A DNA stretch of 64,000 bases from Nitrospirota bacterium (GTDB lineage: Bacteria > Nitrospirota > Thermodesulfovibrionia > Thermodesulfovibrionales > Magnetobacteriaceae), in NCBI GenBank assembly GCA_015233895.1, contig JADFXG010000001.1, forward strand, positions 1 to 64,000. The letters are read 5' to 3'. The notes beneath the pieces are model-generated. The model was not told the origin of the DNA. It was given only the letters and a program-made list of their open reading frames with translations, and made no database searches. The translations under genes were made by a program, and so were the position numbers. Numbering within the stretch: position 1 is the stretch's first letter; each line of letters begins with the position of its first letter. Shown here in pieces: positions 41,718 through 51,627 of this stretch.

Positions 41718-43524
41718 GGCCGGGATTTCTTTTAAGCTTGACCTCTTCTATAAGTTGTTCTATTTCTGTGTTTTCGATGGTTTCTTTCTCAAGCAACAGC
41801 TTGGCCATAGCCTCAAGAGTGTCATAATTTGCCCTTAAAACCTCCTTACTCTCCTGATAAGCGTTAAACACAAGCGACTGCACCTCCTCGTCTATCAACT
41901 CGGCAGTTCGTTCGCTGTAGTCTCTGTGCTTGGCAATTTCACGTCCAAGAAAAATCTGTTCCTCTTTCTTACCAAAGGTCAGGGGCCCCAGTTTATCCGA
42001 CATGCCCCATTCGGTCACCATTTTTCTGGACAGATCGGTAGCCCTTTCAAGATCATTGCCAGCCCCCGTGGTCATGTGATTAAGGGCCAGCTCCTCGGCA
42101 GCACGACCGCCCAAAAGCACTTTTAGCGTGTTTGTCAAAAACTCCTTAGAGTACGTATACCTGTCATCTATGGGAAGCTGCTGGGTAACGCCAAGAGCGC
42201 GCCCTCGCGGTATTATGCTGACCTTATGAACTGGGTCGGTTCCGGGCGTAAGTTTAGCTACAAGCGCATGTCCTGACTCATGATAGGCGGTGTTTCGCTT
42301 TTCCTCGTCATTAATTATCATGCTCTTTCGCTCCACTCCCATAAGCACCTTATCCTTAGCGTGGTCAAAGTCAACCATATCCACAGTCTCCTTTGACGCT
42401 CTTGCCGCAACAAGTGCCGCTTCATTGACAAGATTTGCCAGGTCTGCTCCGGTGAACCCAGGTGTGCCTCTTGCTATCACAGCTAATTCCACATCCGGTG
42501 ACATGGGTATAGTCTTTGTGTGCACTTTTAGAATCTCCTCACGTCCCCGTACATCGGGATGAGAGACTATCACCTGTCTGTCAAATCTGCCCGGTCTCAG
42601 GAGTGCCGGGTCAAGAACATCCGGTCTGTTTGTTGCCGCTATAACAATCCGTCCCTCTTTTCCTTCAAAGCCGTCCATTTCCACAAGCAACTGGTTAAGG
42701 GTCTGCTCTCTTTCGTCATGACCGCCGCCTAACCCTGCCCCACGGTGCCGCCCTACGGCGTCTATTTCATCTATAAAGATAAGACACGGCGCATTCTTTT
42801 TTGCCTGCTCAAACAAATCCCTAACTCTTGAAGCTCCAACGCCAACAAACATCTCTACAAAATCCGATCCTGAGATGGAATAAAAAGGGACATCGGCCTC
42901 ACCTGCTATGGCTCTTGCAAGGAGAGTCTTTCCGGTTCCGGGGGGCCCCACAAGAAGCACTCCACGCGGAATTCTGCCTCCGAGTTTTGTAAACTTTTGA
43001 GGGTCTCTTAAAAACTCTATTATTTCCAGTACCTCGTTTTTAGCCTCCTCCACACCGGCAACATCTTTAAAGGTCACCTTGTTGGATTTGTCAGAGACAA
43101 GGCGTGCCCTCGACTTACCAAACGACATGGCCTTATTGCCCCCTACCTGCATCTGTCTCATAAAAAACACCCAGATAAGCGCAAGGAAAATTATCGGTCC
43201 CCACGAAAAAAAGAAATTCACATACCATGGGCTTTGCGTTGGGGGTTTTACCGTGATTTTAACGTTTTTGGCTCTTAACTCTTTTACCAGATCAGGGTAC
43301 TCCATAGTGTATGTACGGAAACTCTTGCCGTCTTTGAGTTTGCCGTTGATTTCATTTTCCCTTATAGAAACCTCATCTACCGCCGCACTGTCAAGCTTTT
43401 CGAGAAAATCCGAAAGAATCATCTCCTCCTGCTGAGGCTTCTGAAAACTCAGCATGTTGAAAAGCACTATCATAAGCGAACCGATTAACAGCCATACAAA
43501 TATATTTTTATACGTATTATTCAA
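41701..43524 (-). CDS. ftsH: ATP-dependent zinc metalloprotease FtsH
   Basis: 607 residues. Membrane quality-control protease. Two transmembrane helices (about 8-26 and 103-123) surround a small periplasmic domain; AAA+ domain with GPPGTGKT near 197, Walker B FIDEID near 253 and the [14 protein letters not shown]; zinc site HESGH near 415. First gene of the ftsH-folP-miaA-hfq cluster; upstream is a 237-base divergent region shared with the DUF1015 gene. Confidence 0.97.
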   Translation of the reverse strand: MNNTYKNIFVWLLIGSLMIVLFNMLSFQKPQQEEMILSDFLEKLDSAAVDEVSIRENEINGKLKDGKSFRTYTMEYPDLVKELRAKNVKITVKPPTQSPWYVNFFFSWGPIIFLALIWVFFMRQMQVGGNKAMSFGKSRARLVSDKSNKVTFKDVAGVEEAKNEVLEIIEFLRDPQKFTKLGGRIPRGVLLVGPPGTGKTLLARAIAGEADVPFYSISGSDFVEMFVGVGASRVRDLFEQAKKNAPCLIFIDEIDAVGRHRGAGLGGGHDEREQTLNQLLVEMDGFEGKEGRIVIAATNRPDVLDPALLRPGRFDRQVIVSHPDVRGREEILKVHTKTIPMSPDVELAVIARGTPGFTGADLANLVNEAALVAARASKETVDMVDFDHAKDKVLMGVERKSMIINDEEKRNTAYHESGHALVAKLTPGTDPVHKVSIIPRGRALGVTQQLPIDDRYTYSKEFLTNTLKVLLGGRAAEELALNHMTTGAGNDLERATDLSRKMVTEWGMSDKLGPLTFGKKEEQIFLGREIAKHRDYSERTAELIDEEVQSLVFNAYQESKEVLRANYDTLEAMAKLLLEKETIENTEIEQLIEEVKLKRNPGLETSS

Positions 43525-43761
43525 TCTTTATACCCTCCACCATTGAGTTTATCACAACTTGTCAATAAAATTCATCTACATTTTTAAAAATATTTTATTT
43601 AACCCATGTTTATTTATACGATGGCATCTTTTAACTTAAAAGTACCGATGCTGTTTTAGTCAGGAACATAAAATTTTCATAAATAAACTTAACATATATT
43701 TGAATTAATAAAAGCAAAAATGTTAAGCTATCGAGATTTGATTTTAGTTTTAGGAAGGTAA

Positions 43762-45003
43762 ATGACTGGAACAGCTCCATTTATAGGACTTATGTATGAC
43801 CCGCAGCGGGTGTCACTTGCGGATGTTACTGCACCGCCATATGACATCATAACGCCAGAGATGCAGGCAGGTCTGTACAACAAGAGCCCTTATAACATAG
43901 TCAGAGTTGACTGGGCAGAGGAACAGCCCGGAGATAACGATAAAAACAATAAATACATTCGTGCCGCTAAAGCCCTCAAAGACTGGATTGATGACGGCAC
44001 TATGAAGTTCAGAGACAAGCCGGCTTATTTCTTGTATGAGGTTTCTTACGAATTTGGGGGTTTGCTAAATACGATGCGCGGGATTTTTGCAGCCGTTAAA
44101 CTGGTTAAACCTGGGGCTGGCGTTTACCCGCATGAAATGACCCACTCTAAACCCAAACAGGACAGGCTTAACCTGATGCACTCCTCAGGAGCTAACACAA
44201 GTCCAATATTTTCACTTTATAACAGCAGTAACAATGCTCTTATAGGCGTCCTTAATGCTTATAACGCAACAGCCCCATATTTTGAGTACACAGATTCTGA
44301 CAAGAAAATGTCCCACAGGTGCTGGATTATAGAGAATGAGGCGGATGTTGCAAAAATAACCAATGCACTTGAGGGTGAAAGCTTTTATATTGCAGACGGG
44401 CATCACAGATATGAAACAGCCCTTGAGTACCAAAGGCTTATGAGAGAGGAAAGCGGTGCTCACACAGAGAAGTTACAAAGCTTTGACTACGTACTGATGC
44501 TTATAACAAATATAAGAGATGGCGGTATCACTATTTTGCCTACACACAGGATGGTTAACGGAATAACGGCTGGGAATCTGGAGCATCTTAAACAGTATTT
44601 TGACGTAGAACACATTGGCCAGAGTGCCGACATAACAGCTCATATAAGAGGCAAAGCACTTTCTTTTGGGCTTTACCTTGGTGGTGGCGGCGGATTCTAT
44701 ACCCTTACATATAAGGGTGTCAGACCGGATGGCGTCAGTGGTATAGACGTTATGGTGCTGCATGACACAGTGTTTGGAAAGGTCTATAATAATGCCGGTG
44801 GGTTTGCATATGAAATGAGTGTTGAAAAGACGGTGGAAAGCGTAAGAGACGGGAGGTTTGAAGCCGCCATATTTTTGAACCCCACGAGGGTTGAGGATGT
44901 GGAACTTTCGGCGAAACAAGGAGTGCGGATGCCCCCAAAATCCACCTATTTTTACCCGAAAATTCCCACTGGAATAGTTATCAATTATCTGGGCGGACAT
45001 TAA
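43762..45003 (+). CDS. DUF1015 family protein
   Basis: 413 residues. Recognised by APPYDIITPEM near residue 20, NIVRVDWAEE, VYPHEMTHSKPKQDRLNLM near 122, and FYIADGHHRYETALEYQ near 212, with C-terminal MPPKSTYFYPK. The HxxRYxTA-type core and the phosphate-site look suggest an enzyme, but the family's function is not established. AGGAAGG lies upstream. It is 76 bases before gap, a possible operon. Confidence 0.9.
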   Translation: MTGTAPFIGLMYDPQRVSLADVTAPPYDIITPEMQAGLYNKSPYNIVRVDWAEEQPGDNDKNNKYIRAAKALKDWIDDGTMKFRDKPAYFLYEVSYEFGGLLNTMRGIFAAVKLVKPGAGVYPHEMTHSKPKQDRLNLMHSSGANTSPIFSLYNSSNNALIGVLNAYNATAPYFEYTDSDKKMSHRCWIIENEADVAKITNALEGESFYIADGHHRYETALEYQRLMREESGAHTEKLQSFDYVLMLITNIRDGGITILPTHRMVNGITAGNLEHLKQYFDVEHIGQSADITAHIRGKALSFGLYLGGGGGFYTLTYKGVRPDGVSGIDVMVLHDTVFGKVYNNAGGFAYEMSVEKTVESVRDGRFEAAIFLNPTRVEDVELSAKQGVRMPPKSTYFYPKIPTGIVINYLGGH

Positions 45004-45079
45004 AAGAGTCCGGCCCCGGATATAGAAAGTGAGGAGACTTCGTCTCCTGATAATTTATTACATATCTGGAGGTTTACTT

Positions 45080-46084
45080 ATGGCAGTTAAAGTAGGCGTA
45101 AACGGTTTTGGTAGAATTGGCAGAAATTTCTACAGGGCGTGTATGGGTAACCCTGACATAGAAATAGTGGCTGTAAACGATATAACTGACACAAAGACGC
45201 TTGCCCATTTGCTAAAATATGACTCAGTTGTGGGAAATCTCACGGCAGACGTATCAGTGCAGGGTGATTCTATCGTGGTAAACGGCAAAGCCACTAAGAT
45301 TACCGCTGAAAGGGATCCGGGCAATATTCCATGGAAGAGCTTTGGTGTGGAAATTGTTGTGGAGTCAACCGGCTTATTCACAAAAAGAGAAGGCGCCTCA
45401 AAACATCTGGCAGCAGGAGCCGGCTGGGTTATTATCTCTGCCCCTGCCTCCGATGAGGACATCACTATATGTATGGGCGTTAACAACGAGCTTTTGGATC
45501 CGGCAAAGCACAAGATTATCTCTAACGCATCCTGCACCACAAACTGCCTTTCTCCTATAGCTAAGGCAATCCACAATGAATTTGGAATCGTCAAGGGTCT
45601 TATGACCACAGTCCACTCCTACACAAACGATCAGAGACTGTTAGACCTTCCACACAAAGACCTCAGAAGGGCAAGAGCAGCGGCTCTTTCCATAATTCCC
45701 TCAAGCACCGGCGCAGCTAAGGCAATCGGCCTTGTTCTGCCTGACTTAAAGGGTAAACTGGACGGCTTTTCACTGCGAGTGCCGACCCCTAACGTGTCAG
45801 TTGTGGACTTAGTGGCGGAGCTAAAAAAAGAGGCTACAATAGAATCCATAAATGCAACCGTTAAAGCAGCGGCAGAGGGCCCAATGAAGGGAGTGCTTCA
45901 GTACTGTGACGAGCCTTTGGTATCGGCAGACTTCAAGGGTAATCCACATTCCTCTATCTTTGACCCTGCTCTTACAAAGGTAATCGGTGGCAATATGGTG
46001 AAGGTTATCTCATGGTATGACAACGAGTGGGGTTATAGCAACCGTGTAAAAGACCTGCTTATGTACCTCGTATCAAAGAGGTAA
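45080..46084 (+). CDS. gap: Glyceraldehyde-3-phosphate dehydrogenase
   Basis: 334 residues. NAD-dependent glycolytic/gluconeogenic enzyme. [10 protein letters not shown] at residues 7-16, catalytic Cys near 152 in [10 protein letters not shown], and [12 protein letters not shown] near the end. ATG 45080 has TGGAGG upstream; the ORF's earlier start at 45029 adds residues outside the fold. It is directly followed by pgk. Confidence 0.97.
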   Translation: MAVKVGVNGFGRIGRNFYRACMGNPDIEIVAVNDITDTKTLAHLLKYDSVVGNLTADVSVQGDSIVVNGKATKITAERDPGNIPWKSFGVEIVVESTGLFTKREGASKHLAAGAGWVIISAPASDEDITICMGVNNELLDPAKHKIISNASCTTNCLSPIAKAIHNEFGIVKGLMTTVHSYTNDQRLLDLPHKDLRRARAAALSIIPSSTGAAKAIGLVLPDLKGKLDGFSLRVPTPNVSVVDLVAELKKEATIESINATVKAAAEGPMKGVLQYCDEPLVSADFKGNPHSSIFDPALTKVIGGNMVKVISWYDNEWGYSNRVKDLLMYLVSKR

Positions 46085-46089
46085 GCGCG

Positions 46090-47286
46090 ATGGCACTTGA
46101 AACACTGGTAATAAGCGACTTAGAACTGAAGGGTAAAAGAACCTTTATAAGAGTGGATTTTAACGTTCCATTTGACGATGCCGGAGCCATTACGGACGAC
46201 ACAAGAATTCGGAGCGCTGTTCCAACGATAAAAAAGGCAATTGAAATGGGAGCCAGGGTTATCCTGGCCTCACACCTTGGCAGACCCAAGGGTAAACCCA
46301 ACCCTAAGTACAGCCTCAAACCGGTGGCTGTCCGCCTGCAGGAAATCCTCGGAAAACCTGTGGCATTTGCACCGGACTGTATTGGCCCTGAGGTTGAGAA
46401 AATGGTGTCAGCCCTTAAGGATGGCGATGTGCTGCTCCTTGAAAACGTGAGGTTTTACGCTGAAGAGGAAAAAAACGACGCTGAGTTTGCAAAATCATTG
46501 GCAAAGCTTGCCGATGTCTATGTAAATGACGCCTTTGGCACAGCCCACAGAGCCCATGCCACCACAGAGGGTATCACAAAACACGTTTCTAAGGCGGCAG
46601 CCGGATTCCTTATGAAAAAGGAGCTTGACTACCTTATAAATGCAGTAGAGAATCCGACAAGGCCATTTACGGCCATAGTGGGAGGCGCAAAAGTATCAGG
46701 GAAGATAGGGGTACTGGAGCATCTTAGCAATAAAGTCAATAAGATTATAGTTGGCGGCGGTATGGCTAACACTTTCTTTAAAGCACAGGGCTTTGAAATC
46801 GGAGATTCACTGTGCGAAGACGAAATGCTTGACACGGCAAAGAGCATTATGGCTAAGATGAAAGCCAACAATGTGGAATTACTGCTGCCTGTTGACTGCG
46901 TAATAGCACAAAACACCGAACCTGGGACACAGACCAAAGTGGTCTCCGTAAAAGATGTACCGGCAGGATGGCGAATTCTTGACATCGGCCCTGAGTCTTC
47001 AAAGATTTATGCCGATGCCGTTAAGGCATCCAAAACCATAGTCTGGAACGGCCCTATGGGTTTGTTTGAAATTGAGGCGTTTTCTGCCGGAACTTTTGCA
47101 CTGGCAAAAGCTGTAGCAGCCTCAGGCGGTACCAGTATAATCGGCGGCGGTGACTCCGTGTTGGCTGTCAATCGGGCAGGGGTAGCTGATAAGGTATCGT
47201 TTATATCAACCGGTGGCGGCGCCTCTTTGGAACTTCTTGAGGGTAAGGTGCTTCCTGGTGTTGCTGCTTTAACAAAAAAAAAATAG
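46090..47286 (+). CDS. pgk: Phosphoglycerate kinase
   Basis: 398 residues. Glycolytic/gluconeogenic kinase. [10 protein letters not shown] near 19, [12 protein letters not shown] near 60, [12 protein letters not shown] near 153, [13 protein letters not shown] near 195 and GGGDSV near 352. Five bases after gap, so one operon, ended by the terminator at 47298-47343. Confidence 0.97.
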   Translation: MALETLVISDLELKGKRTFIRVDFNVPFDDAGAITDDTRIRSAVPTIKKAIEMGARVILASHLGRPKGKPNPKYSLKPVAVRLQEILGKPVAFAPDCIGPEVEKMVSALKDGDVLLLENVRFYAEEEKNDAEFAKSLAKLADVYVNDAFGTAHRAHATTEGITKHVSKAAAGFLMKKELDYLINAVENPTRPFTAIVGGAKVSGKIGVLEHLSNKVNKIIVGGGMANTFFKAQGFEIGDSLCEDEMLDTAKSIMAKMKANNVELLLPVDCVIAQNTEPGTQTKVVSVKDVPAGWRILDIGPESSKIYADAVKASKTIVWNGPMGLFEIEAFSAGTFALAKAVAASGGTSIIGGGDSVLAVNRAGVADKVSFISTGGGASLELLEGKVLPGVAALTKKK

Positions 47287-47297
47287 TTTAAACAGAT

Positions 47298-47343
47298 TGT
47301 GGAACTAAGGGTATCATCTTACCCTTATTCCACATCGTTTTTT
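47298..47343 (+). terminator. Rho-independent terminator after pgk
   Basis: A 15-bp stem (47298-47313 with 47320-47334) has a single bulged C at 47305 and a 6-base loop, followed by six T at 47338-47343. It should stop transcription of DUF1015-gap-pgk. Confidence 0.9.
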
Positions 47344-47384
47344 ACTTATTTCAGAGTTTGATATTATACAAGGAGGAACAGAGT

Positions 47385-47417
47385 ATGTTTTCTTTGACTG
47401 AAAGCTATGCCTTATAA
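47385..47417 (+). CDS. Ten-codon leader ORF overlapping the glycosyltransferase start
   Basis: A strong AAGGAGG (about 47370-47376) stands eight bases before ATG 47385, which opens a frame of only ten codons (MFSLTESYAL) and stops at 47415-47417, inside the glycosyltransferase gene that starts at 47407 without an RBS of its own. It could be a leader that couples translation, or the original start put out of frame by a one-base indel. Confidence 0.45.
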   Translation: MFSLTESYAL

Positions 47418-50400
47418 CCTGATGAAGGCAAAAGCGAAGGGGCTGCTAAAAAAAGTCAAAAAGCTGCCTTCAGTCAAAAAAGCCCTCGATGTGCTCCTTT
47501 ATAAGAAGGTAATTGTCTACTGTGATGAGGCGCTGTTTGAATCTGACACAATAAAGATAACGGGCTGGGCTCTATCCAAAGACGCAGTTGACAGAGTAGA
47601 AGTTTCAATTGACGGCAAACTAACCGGTGTTGCAGCTTTAGGGGTAACACGAATAGACCTGGCTTTGGCCTATCCTGAGATAGAAGATAGTAAAGAAGGA
47701 GGGTTTTCATTTTTTAAGCACCTGGATGAGCCCTTGCAGCCAGGACGGCATGTTGCCTCAATCACAGCTATTTCAAAAGCTGGTGACTTTTCAACCATTA
47801 AAACGCGATTCAAGCTGACTGAAAAGATTGAATCACAGACATCAGAAACTGATTTCACTGTACACGCTAATTGCGAAAAAACCATAGTTAACCTGGATTA
47901 TATAAGTGTCTCAGGATGGGCGTTCTCCTCCTGCGATATTAAAAGTATTCAGATATATATTGATGACACACTTGTTGGAAACGCAAAATATAAATTAACA
48001 AGGGGAGATGTTTCCCGAAAGTTTCCAGGCTATAAAAACAGTTTGTTATCAGGATTTTGCTACAGAGACACTACAGAGACCAATCTGTCACAGGGAACTC
48101 ACACTCTGGAAATAAGAGCCGTCACAGAGCATGGCGTCATAACTTGCTGCAGTAAGACTGTAACTATCACCGAACGCTATGAGTCCGTAGTGAAAAACTC
48201 CCCGCCGGAAATAATGTTACATTATGATAATCTGATTTTGGGCACTGGCGTTATTTATATTTATGGGTGGGCGTTGTCTGAAAACGGAATAGCGGCCCTT
48301 GAGGTTTACATTGACAAGGTGTATGCAGGTGAGGCTGACTTTGTTACAACTCGTGCGGATGTAAGGTCAACATACCAGTGTATGGAAAACATAGAAAAAG
48401 GCTGCTTTTGTTTTATGAAGGAATTTGAGAAGCCGATTCCTGCCGGTAAACATGTTGTCACACTCAGGGCTGTAAGCAGTTGTGAGTTTATAAAGGAAAT
48501 TAATATAGAGCAGCAGGCAGCTAAACAATATTACCACCTGATACCGGCAATTGCACATGGAGTGTATGAAGAGTTTGAATCCAACCTCTGCATCGATAAG
48601 GTGTATATAAATGGCTGGGCTTTTTCTGATGACGGCATTAAAAACGTGGATCTTTATATTGATGGTGAATTTACAGACAAACTCATATTTGGTTTAGAAA
48701 GACCGGATGTTGAGTCTCTTTTACCTTGTAAGATTAATGCACTAAAGTCCGGGATGTGTATTTTAAAAGACCTTACTAATAAGCTTTCCAAAGGCAGCCA
48801 CTGCTTAACGCTGAGAATTTTGACAAATTCCGGATATATAAAAGAAACTTCACAGTTTAAGGATGTCTCTTTAACTTACGGACAGTACATTTCATCTTCA
48901 GCAAATACGCCGGAAATAAATATTCATTTTGACTCTGAATTATGCACGGATAAGGTGTATGTAAATGGCTGGGCATTTTCTAATGACGGCATTAAAGATG
49001 TTGAACTTTACATAAATGGTGAATTTATAGACAAACTCACTTTAGGACTGGAAAGAATGGATGTTGCAATGCACTTTCCCTGCAAAACCAACACATTGGA
49101 ATCAGGCATGTATCTTTTAAGGGAACCAAAGGAAAGTATGCCTAAGGGTACGTACACAGCAACACTAAAGGTGCTGACAAACGGCGGGTTTGTCAAGGAA
49201 TTCTCGCAAATAACAGAAGTCTCGCAGACTTTTGAACAATACCTCAGAGAAAATTTGTTTGAAAGATTATTGTTCATTGACTCTGCCAGTATTACAAGCA
49301 GACATCTCCACGTAGTAGGATGGGCTGTGTTTCCCAATGGAATTTCAGATGTTGAGATATTGGTAGATGATATTGTTTACGGACGTGTAGTTCCAGTGCT
49401 TTCAAGACCAGATGTTGCAAGGAGCTTTCAGGGGTATGAGGATGTGATGAATTGTGGATTTTCATTTAATATAGGACTCCTTACCCCTCTGGATGACGTT
49501 AATCATACGGTTACAGTAAGGGCTAAATCAAAGGACGGGTTAATAAATGAAAAGCGGTGTGCAACCCGGAGTGATTCATACTTTGAGTATCTCTCCAAGC
49601 TGGAGATTCCTACTGTTAAAATGGCGCAGAATGAAATGAAGAGATTTTCCTATAACCCAAAGTTTTCAGTAATAACTCCCGTTTACAACGTAGAACCGCA
49701 GTGGCTAAACAAGTGCATAGAGTCTGTTTTAAATCAACTTTATGAAAACTGGGAGTTGTGTCTCTATGACGATGCTTCAACGGCAGCTGAGACTCTGGAG
49801 TGCTTAAGAGGCTGGGAGGGAAAAGACAAGCGGATAAAAATCTCTTACGGTAAGAAAAATCTGCATATAGCCGGAGCATCAAATGAAGCACTAAGGCTTG
49901 CAACCGGTGATTTTATCGCTCCTTTGGATAACGATGATGAGCTCGCACCCCATGCCCTTTTAGAATTTGCAAAACTGCTTAACGATAACCCTGAACTTGA
50001 TTTTATATACAGCGATGAGGATAAGCTTGATGAGGAGGGGAGACGTGATGTGCCTTTTTTTAAGCCTGACTGGTCTTTGTTTTTATTTCTCAGCATGATG
50101 TTTACAGGACACCTGAGTGCTTACAGAAAATCTGTTGTGGATAAGATCGGAGGCTACAGGGAGGGTTTTGACGGCTCTCAGGACTACGACATGACCTTAA
50201 GGTTTATAGAGCAGACCTCGCCAAAACGTATAGCGCACATTCCTGAGATTCTATACCACTGGAGAATGATACATGGTTCAGTTGCCAGTGCTTCTGAAAG
50301 TAAACACTATGCCTACGAAAATGCTAAAACTGCACTGACGCAATATCTACAAAGAAACTCCATCGATGCAGATGTGGAATTTACTGACATTTTAGGATGT

Positions 50401-51258
50401 TACCGCCTGAGACATCACTTGAGAATAAAACCAAAGATTTCAATCATAATTCCAACAAAGGACAAGGTTGAATATATAAGCGTGTGTGTCAGTTCAATTT
50501 TAGAGAAAACCACTTATGATAACTATGAAATTATCGTTGTTGACACTGGGAGCGTGGATGAGAGCACTTTTAATTTTTACGGCAGTGTTAAAGACAATCC
50601 AAAACTTAAGATAGTTCAATTTGAGAGACCGGAATTTAATTATTCGGATGCTAACAATTTTGGCGTAAATAACTCAACAGGCGAGGTACTTCTGTTTTTG
50701 AACAACGACACGGAGGTAATAAACGGCAACTGGTTAGAGCATATGGTTGGTTATGCCATGATGGATAAGATAGGAGTGGTTGGCTCTAAGCTTTTGTATC
50801 CGGATGACACAATTCAGCACATGGGGGTTGTCGTTGGAATTTCCGGAGGCGCCGCGCACATTTGTAAACATTACAATGATAAGATACTTATGGGATCCCC
50901 ATTTCATCATGCAAAAGACTTAGTAAGAGATGTAACGGCCGTAACCGGTGCTTGTCTTATGGTTAGAAGAGCGGTCTATGATGAGGTTAACGGTTTTGAT
51001 CCTGACTTTAAGATTGCCTTTAATGATATTGATTTTTGTCTGAAGATTTGGAAAGCGGGATATACGAACATTTACACACCCCACGCAAGGCTCTACCATC
51101 ATGAATCCATATCGGTTGGAACACTTGATGAGACACACCGAAATAAGTCCTTATTTGTTTATGAAGTGGATTTACTTCAAAGCAGATGGAACGTAAGGTC
51201 TTTCAAAGACCCTTACCACAATCCTCATCTTAAACACGATTTCTCTATAACACTCTGA
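47407..51258 (+). CDS. Large glycosyltransferase: six Ig-like repeats plus two GT2 domains
   Basis: 1283 residues. The N-terminal 740 residues hold six repeats of about 117 residues, each with a GWA motif (Trp at 54, 171, 288, 404, 522, 639), then a D/E-V-x-I-D-x-G pattern and RxDV, looking like beta-sandwich modules. Two GT-A family 2 domains follow: the first from about 750 (FSVITPVYN, PLDNDDE, YSDEDK), the second from about 1008 (ISIIIPTKD, FLNNDTE, NDIDFCLKIWKAGY). Cytoplasmic, no membrane helix. It probably builds an envelope or flagellar glycan; the repeats may bind the acceptor. See the leader ORF for the start. Confidence 0.88.
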   Translation: MPYNLMKAKAKGLLKKVKKLPSVKKALDVLLYKKVIVYCDEALFESDTIKITGWALSKDAVDRVEVSIDGKLTGVAALGVTRIDLALAYPEIEDSKEGGFSFFKHLDEPLQPGRHVASITAISKAGDFSTIKTRFKLTEKIESQTSETDFTVHANCEKTIVNLDYISVSGWAFSSCDIKSIQIYIDDTLVGNAKYKLTRGDVSRKFPGYKNSLLSGFCYRDTTETNLSQGTHTLEIRAVTEHGVITCCSKTVTITERYESVVKNSPPEIMLHYDNLILGTGVIYIYGWALSENGIAALEVYIDKVYAGEADFVTTRADVRSTYQCMENIEKGCFCFMKEFEKPIPAGKHVVTLRAVSSCEFIKEINIEQQAAKQYYHLIPAIAHGVYEEFESNLCIDKVYINGWAFSDDGIKNVDLYIDGEFTDKLIFGLERPDVESLLPCKINALKSGMCILKDLTNKLSKGSHCLTLRILTNSGYIKETSQFKDVSLTYGQYISSSANTPEINIHFDSELCTDKVYVNGWAFSNDGIKDVELYINGEFIDKLTLGLERMDVAMHFPCKTNTLESGMYLLREPKESMPKGTYTATLKVLTNGGFVKEFSQITEVSQTFEQYLRENLFERLLFIDSASITSRHLHVVGWAVFPNGISDVEILVDDIVYGRVVPVLSRPDVARSFQGYEDVMNCGFSFNIGLLTPLDDVNHTVTVRAKSKDGLINEKRCATRSDSYFEYLSKLEIPTVKMAQNEMKRFSYNPKFSVITPVYNVEPQWLNKCIESVLNQLYENWELCLYDDASTAAETLECLRGWEGKDKRIKISYGKKNLHIAGASNEALRLATGDFIAPLDNDDELAPHALLEFAKLLNDNPELDFIYSDEDKLDEEGRRDVPFFKPDWSLFLFLSMMFTGHLSAYRKSVVDKIGGYREGFDGSQDYDMTLRFIEQTSPKRIAHIPEILYHWRMIHGSVASASESKHYAYENAKTALTQYLQRNSIDADVEFTDILGCYRLRHHLRIKPKISIIIPTKDKVEYISVCVSSILEKTTYDNYEIIVVDTGSVDESTFNFYGSVKDNPKLKIVQFERPEFNYSDANNFGVNNSTGEVLLFLNNDTEVINGNWLEHMVGYAMMDKIGVVGSKLLYPDDTIQHMGVVVGISGGAAHICKHYNDKILMGSPFHHAKDLVRDVTAVTGACLMVRRAVYDEVNGFDPDFKIAFNDIDFCLKIWKAGYTNIYTPHARLYHHESISVGTLDETHRNKSLFVYEVDLLQSRWNVRSFKDPYHNPHLKHDFSITL

Positions 51259-51328
51259 GTTAGAGAATTTTTGAACATTACGGATATTGGCTATCTCTGA
51301 TAAGTTTCTTTTTTTTGAATATATTACG

Positions 51329-51367
51329 TATAATTTATATATAGCTGTGTGTTATCAGGCAGATAAC
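51329..51367 (+). promoter_or_regulatory. -10 box and perfect palindrome before the orphan HicB gene
   Basis: TATAAT at 51329-51334 is followed by a perfect 6-bp inverted repeat GTTATC (51351-51356) / GATAAC (51362-51367) with a 5-base spacer, just before the GGAGGG RBS. The palindrome would lie at the start of the transcript, as an operator or small hairpin. No good -35 is seen. Confidence 0.45.
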
Positions 51368-51380
51368 GGAGGGTGTAAAA

Positions 51381-51566
51381 ATGGAGTTTCCAGTAATTAT
51401 AAATAAAACTGAGTACGGTTATGATGCCCATTGTCCTGTTCTGCGGGGTTGCCATAGCCAGGGTGATACCCTTGAAGATGCTCAGGAAAACATTAAAGAT
51501 GCTATAAGAACTTATCTTGAAATGGATGCCAGAATTACAGACGATGACTTTAAGGCAGCACTGTAA
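51381..51566 (+). CDS. Orphan HicB-like protein
   Basis: 61 residues with the HicB-type fold pattern (FPVIINKTEYGYDAHCPVLRGCHSQGDTLEDAQENIKDAI). No HicA gene is next to it on either side, so it is either an orphan antitoxin or a free-standing regulator. GGAGGG stands upstream. Unrelated in detail to the HicB at 2731. Confidence 0.8.
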   Translation: MEFPVIINKTEYGYDAHCPVLRGCHSQGDTLEDAQENIKDAIRTYLEMDARITDDDFKAAL

Positions 51567-51627
51567 ATAACATTTTTAATCCTCCATATTGTTTGCCAAA
51601 TAAACATATAAAAGTAAGGTCATGTAA

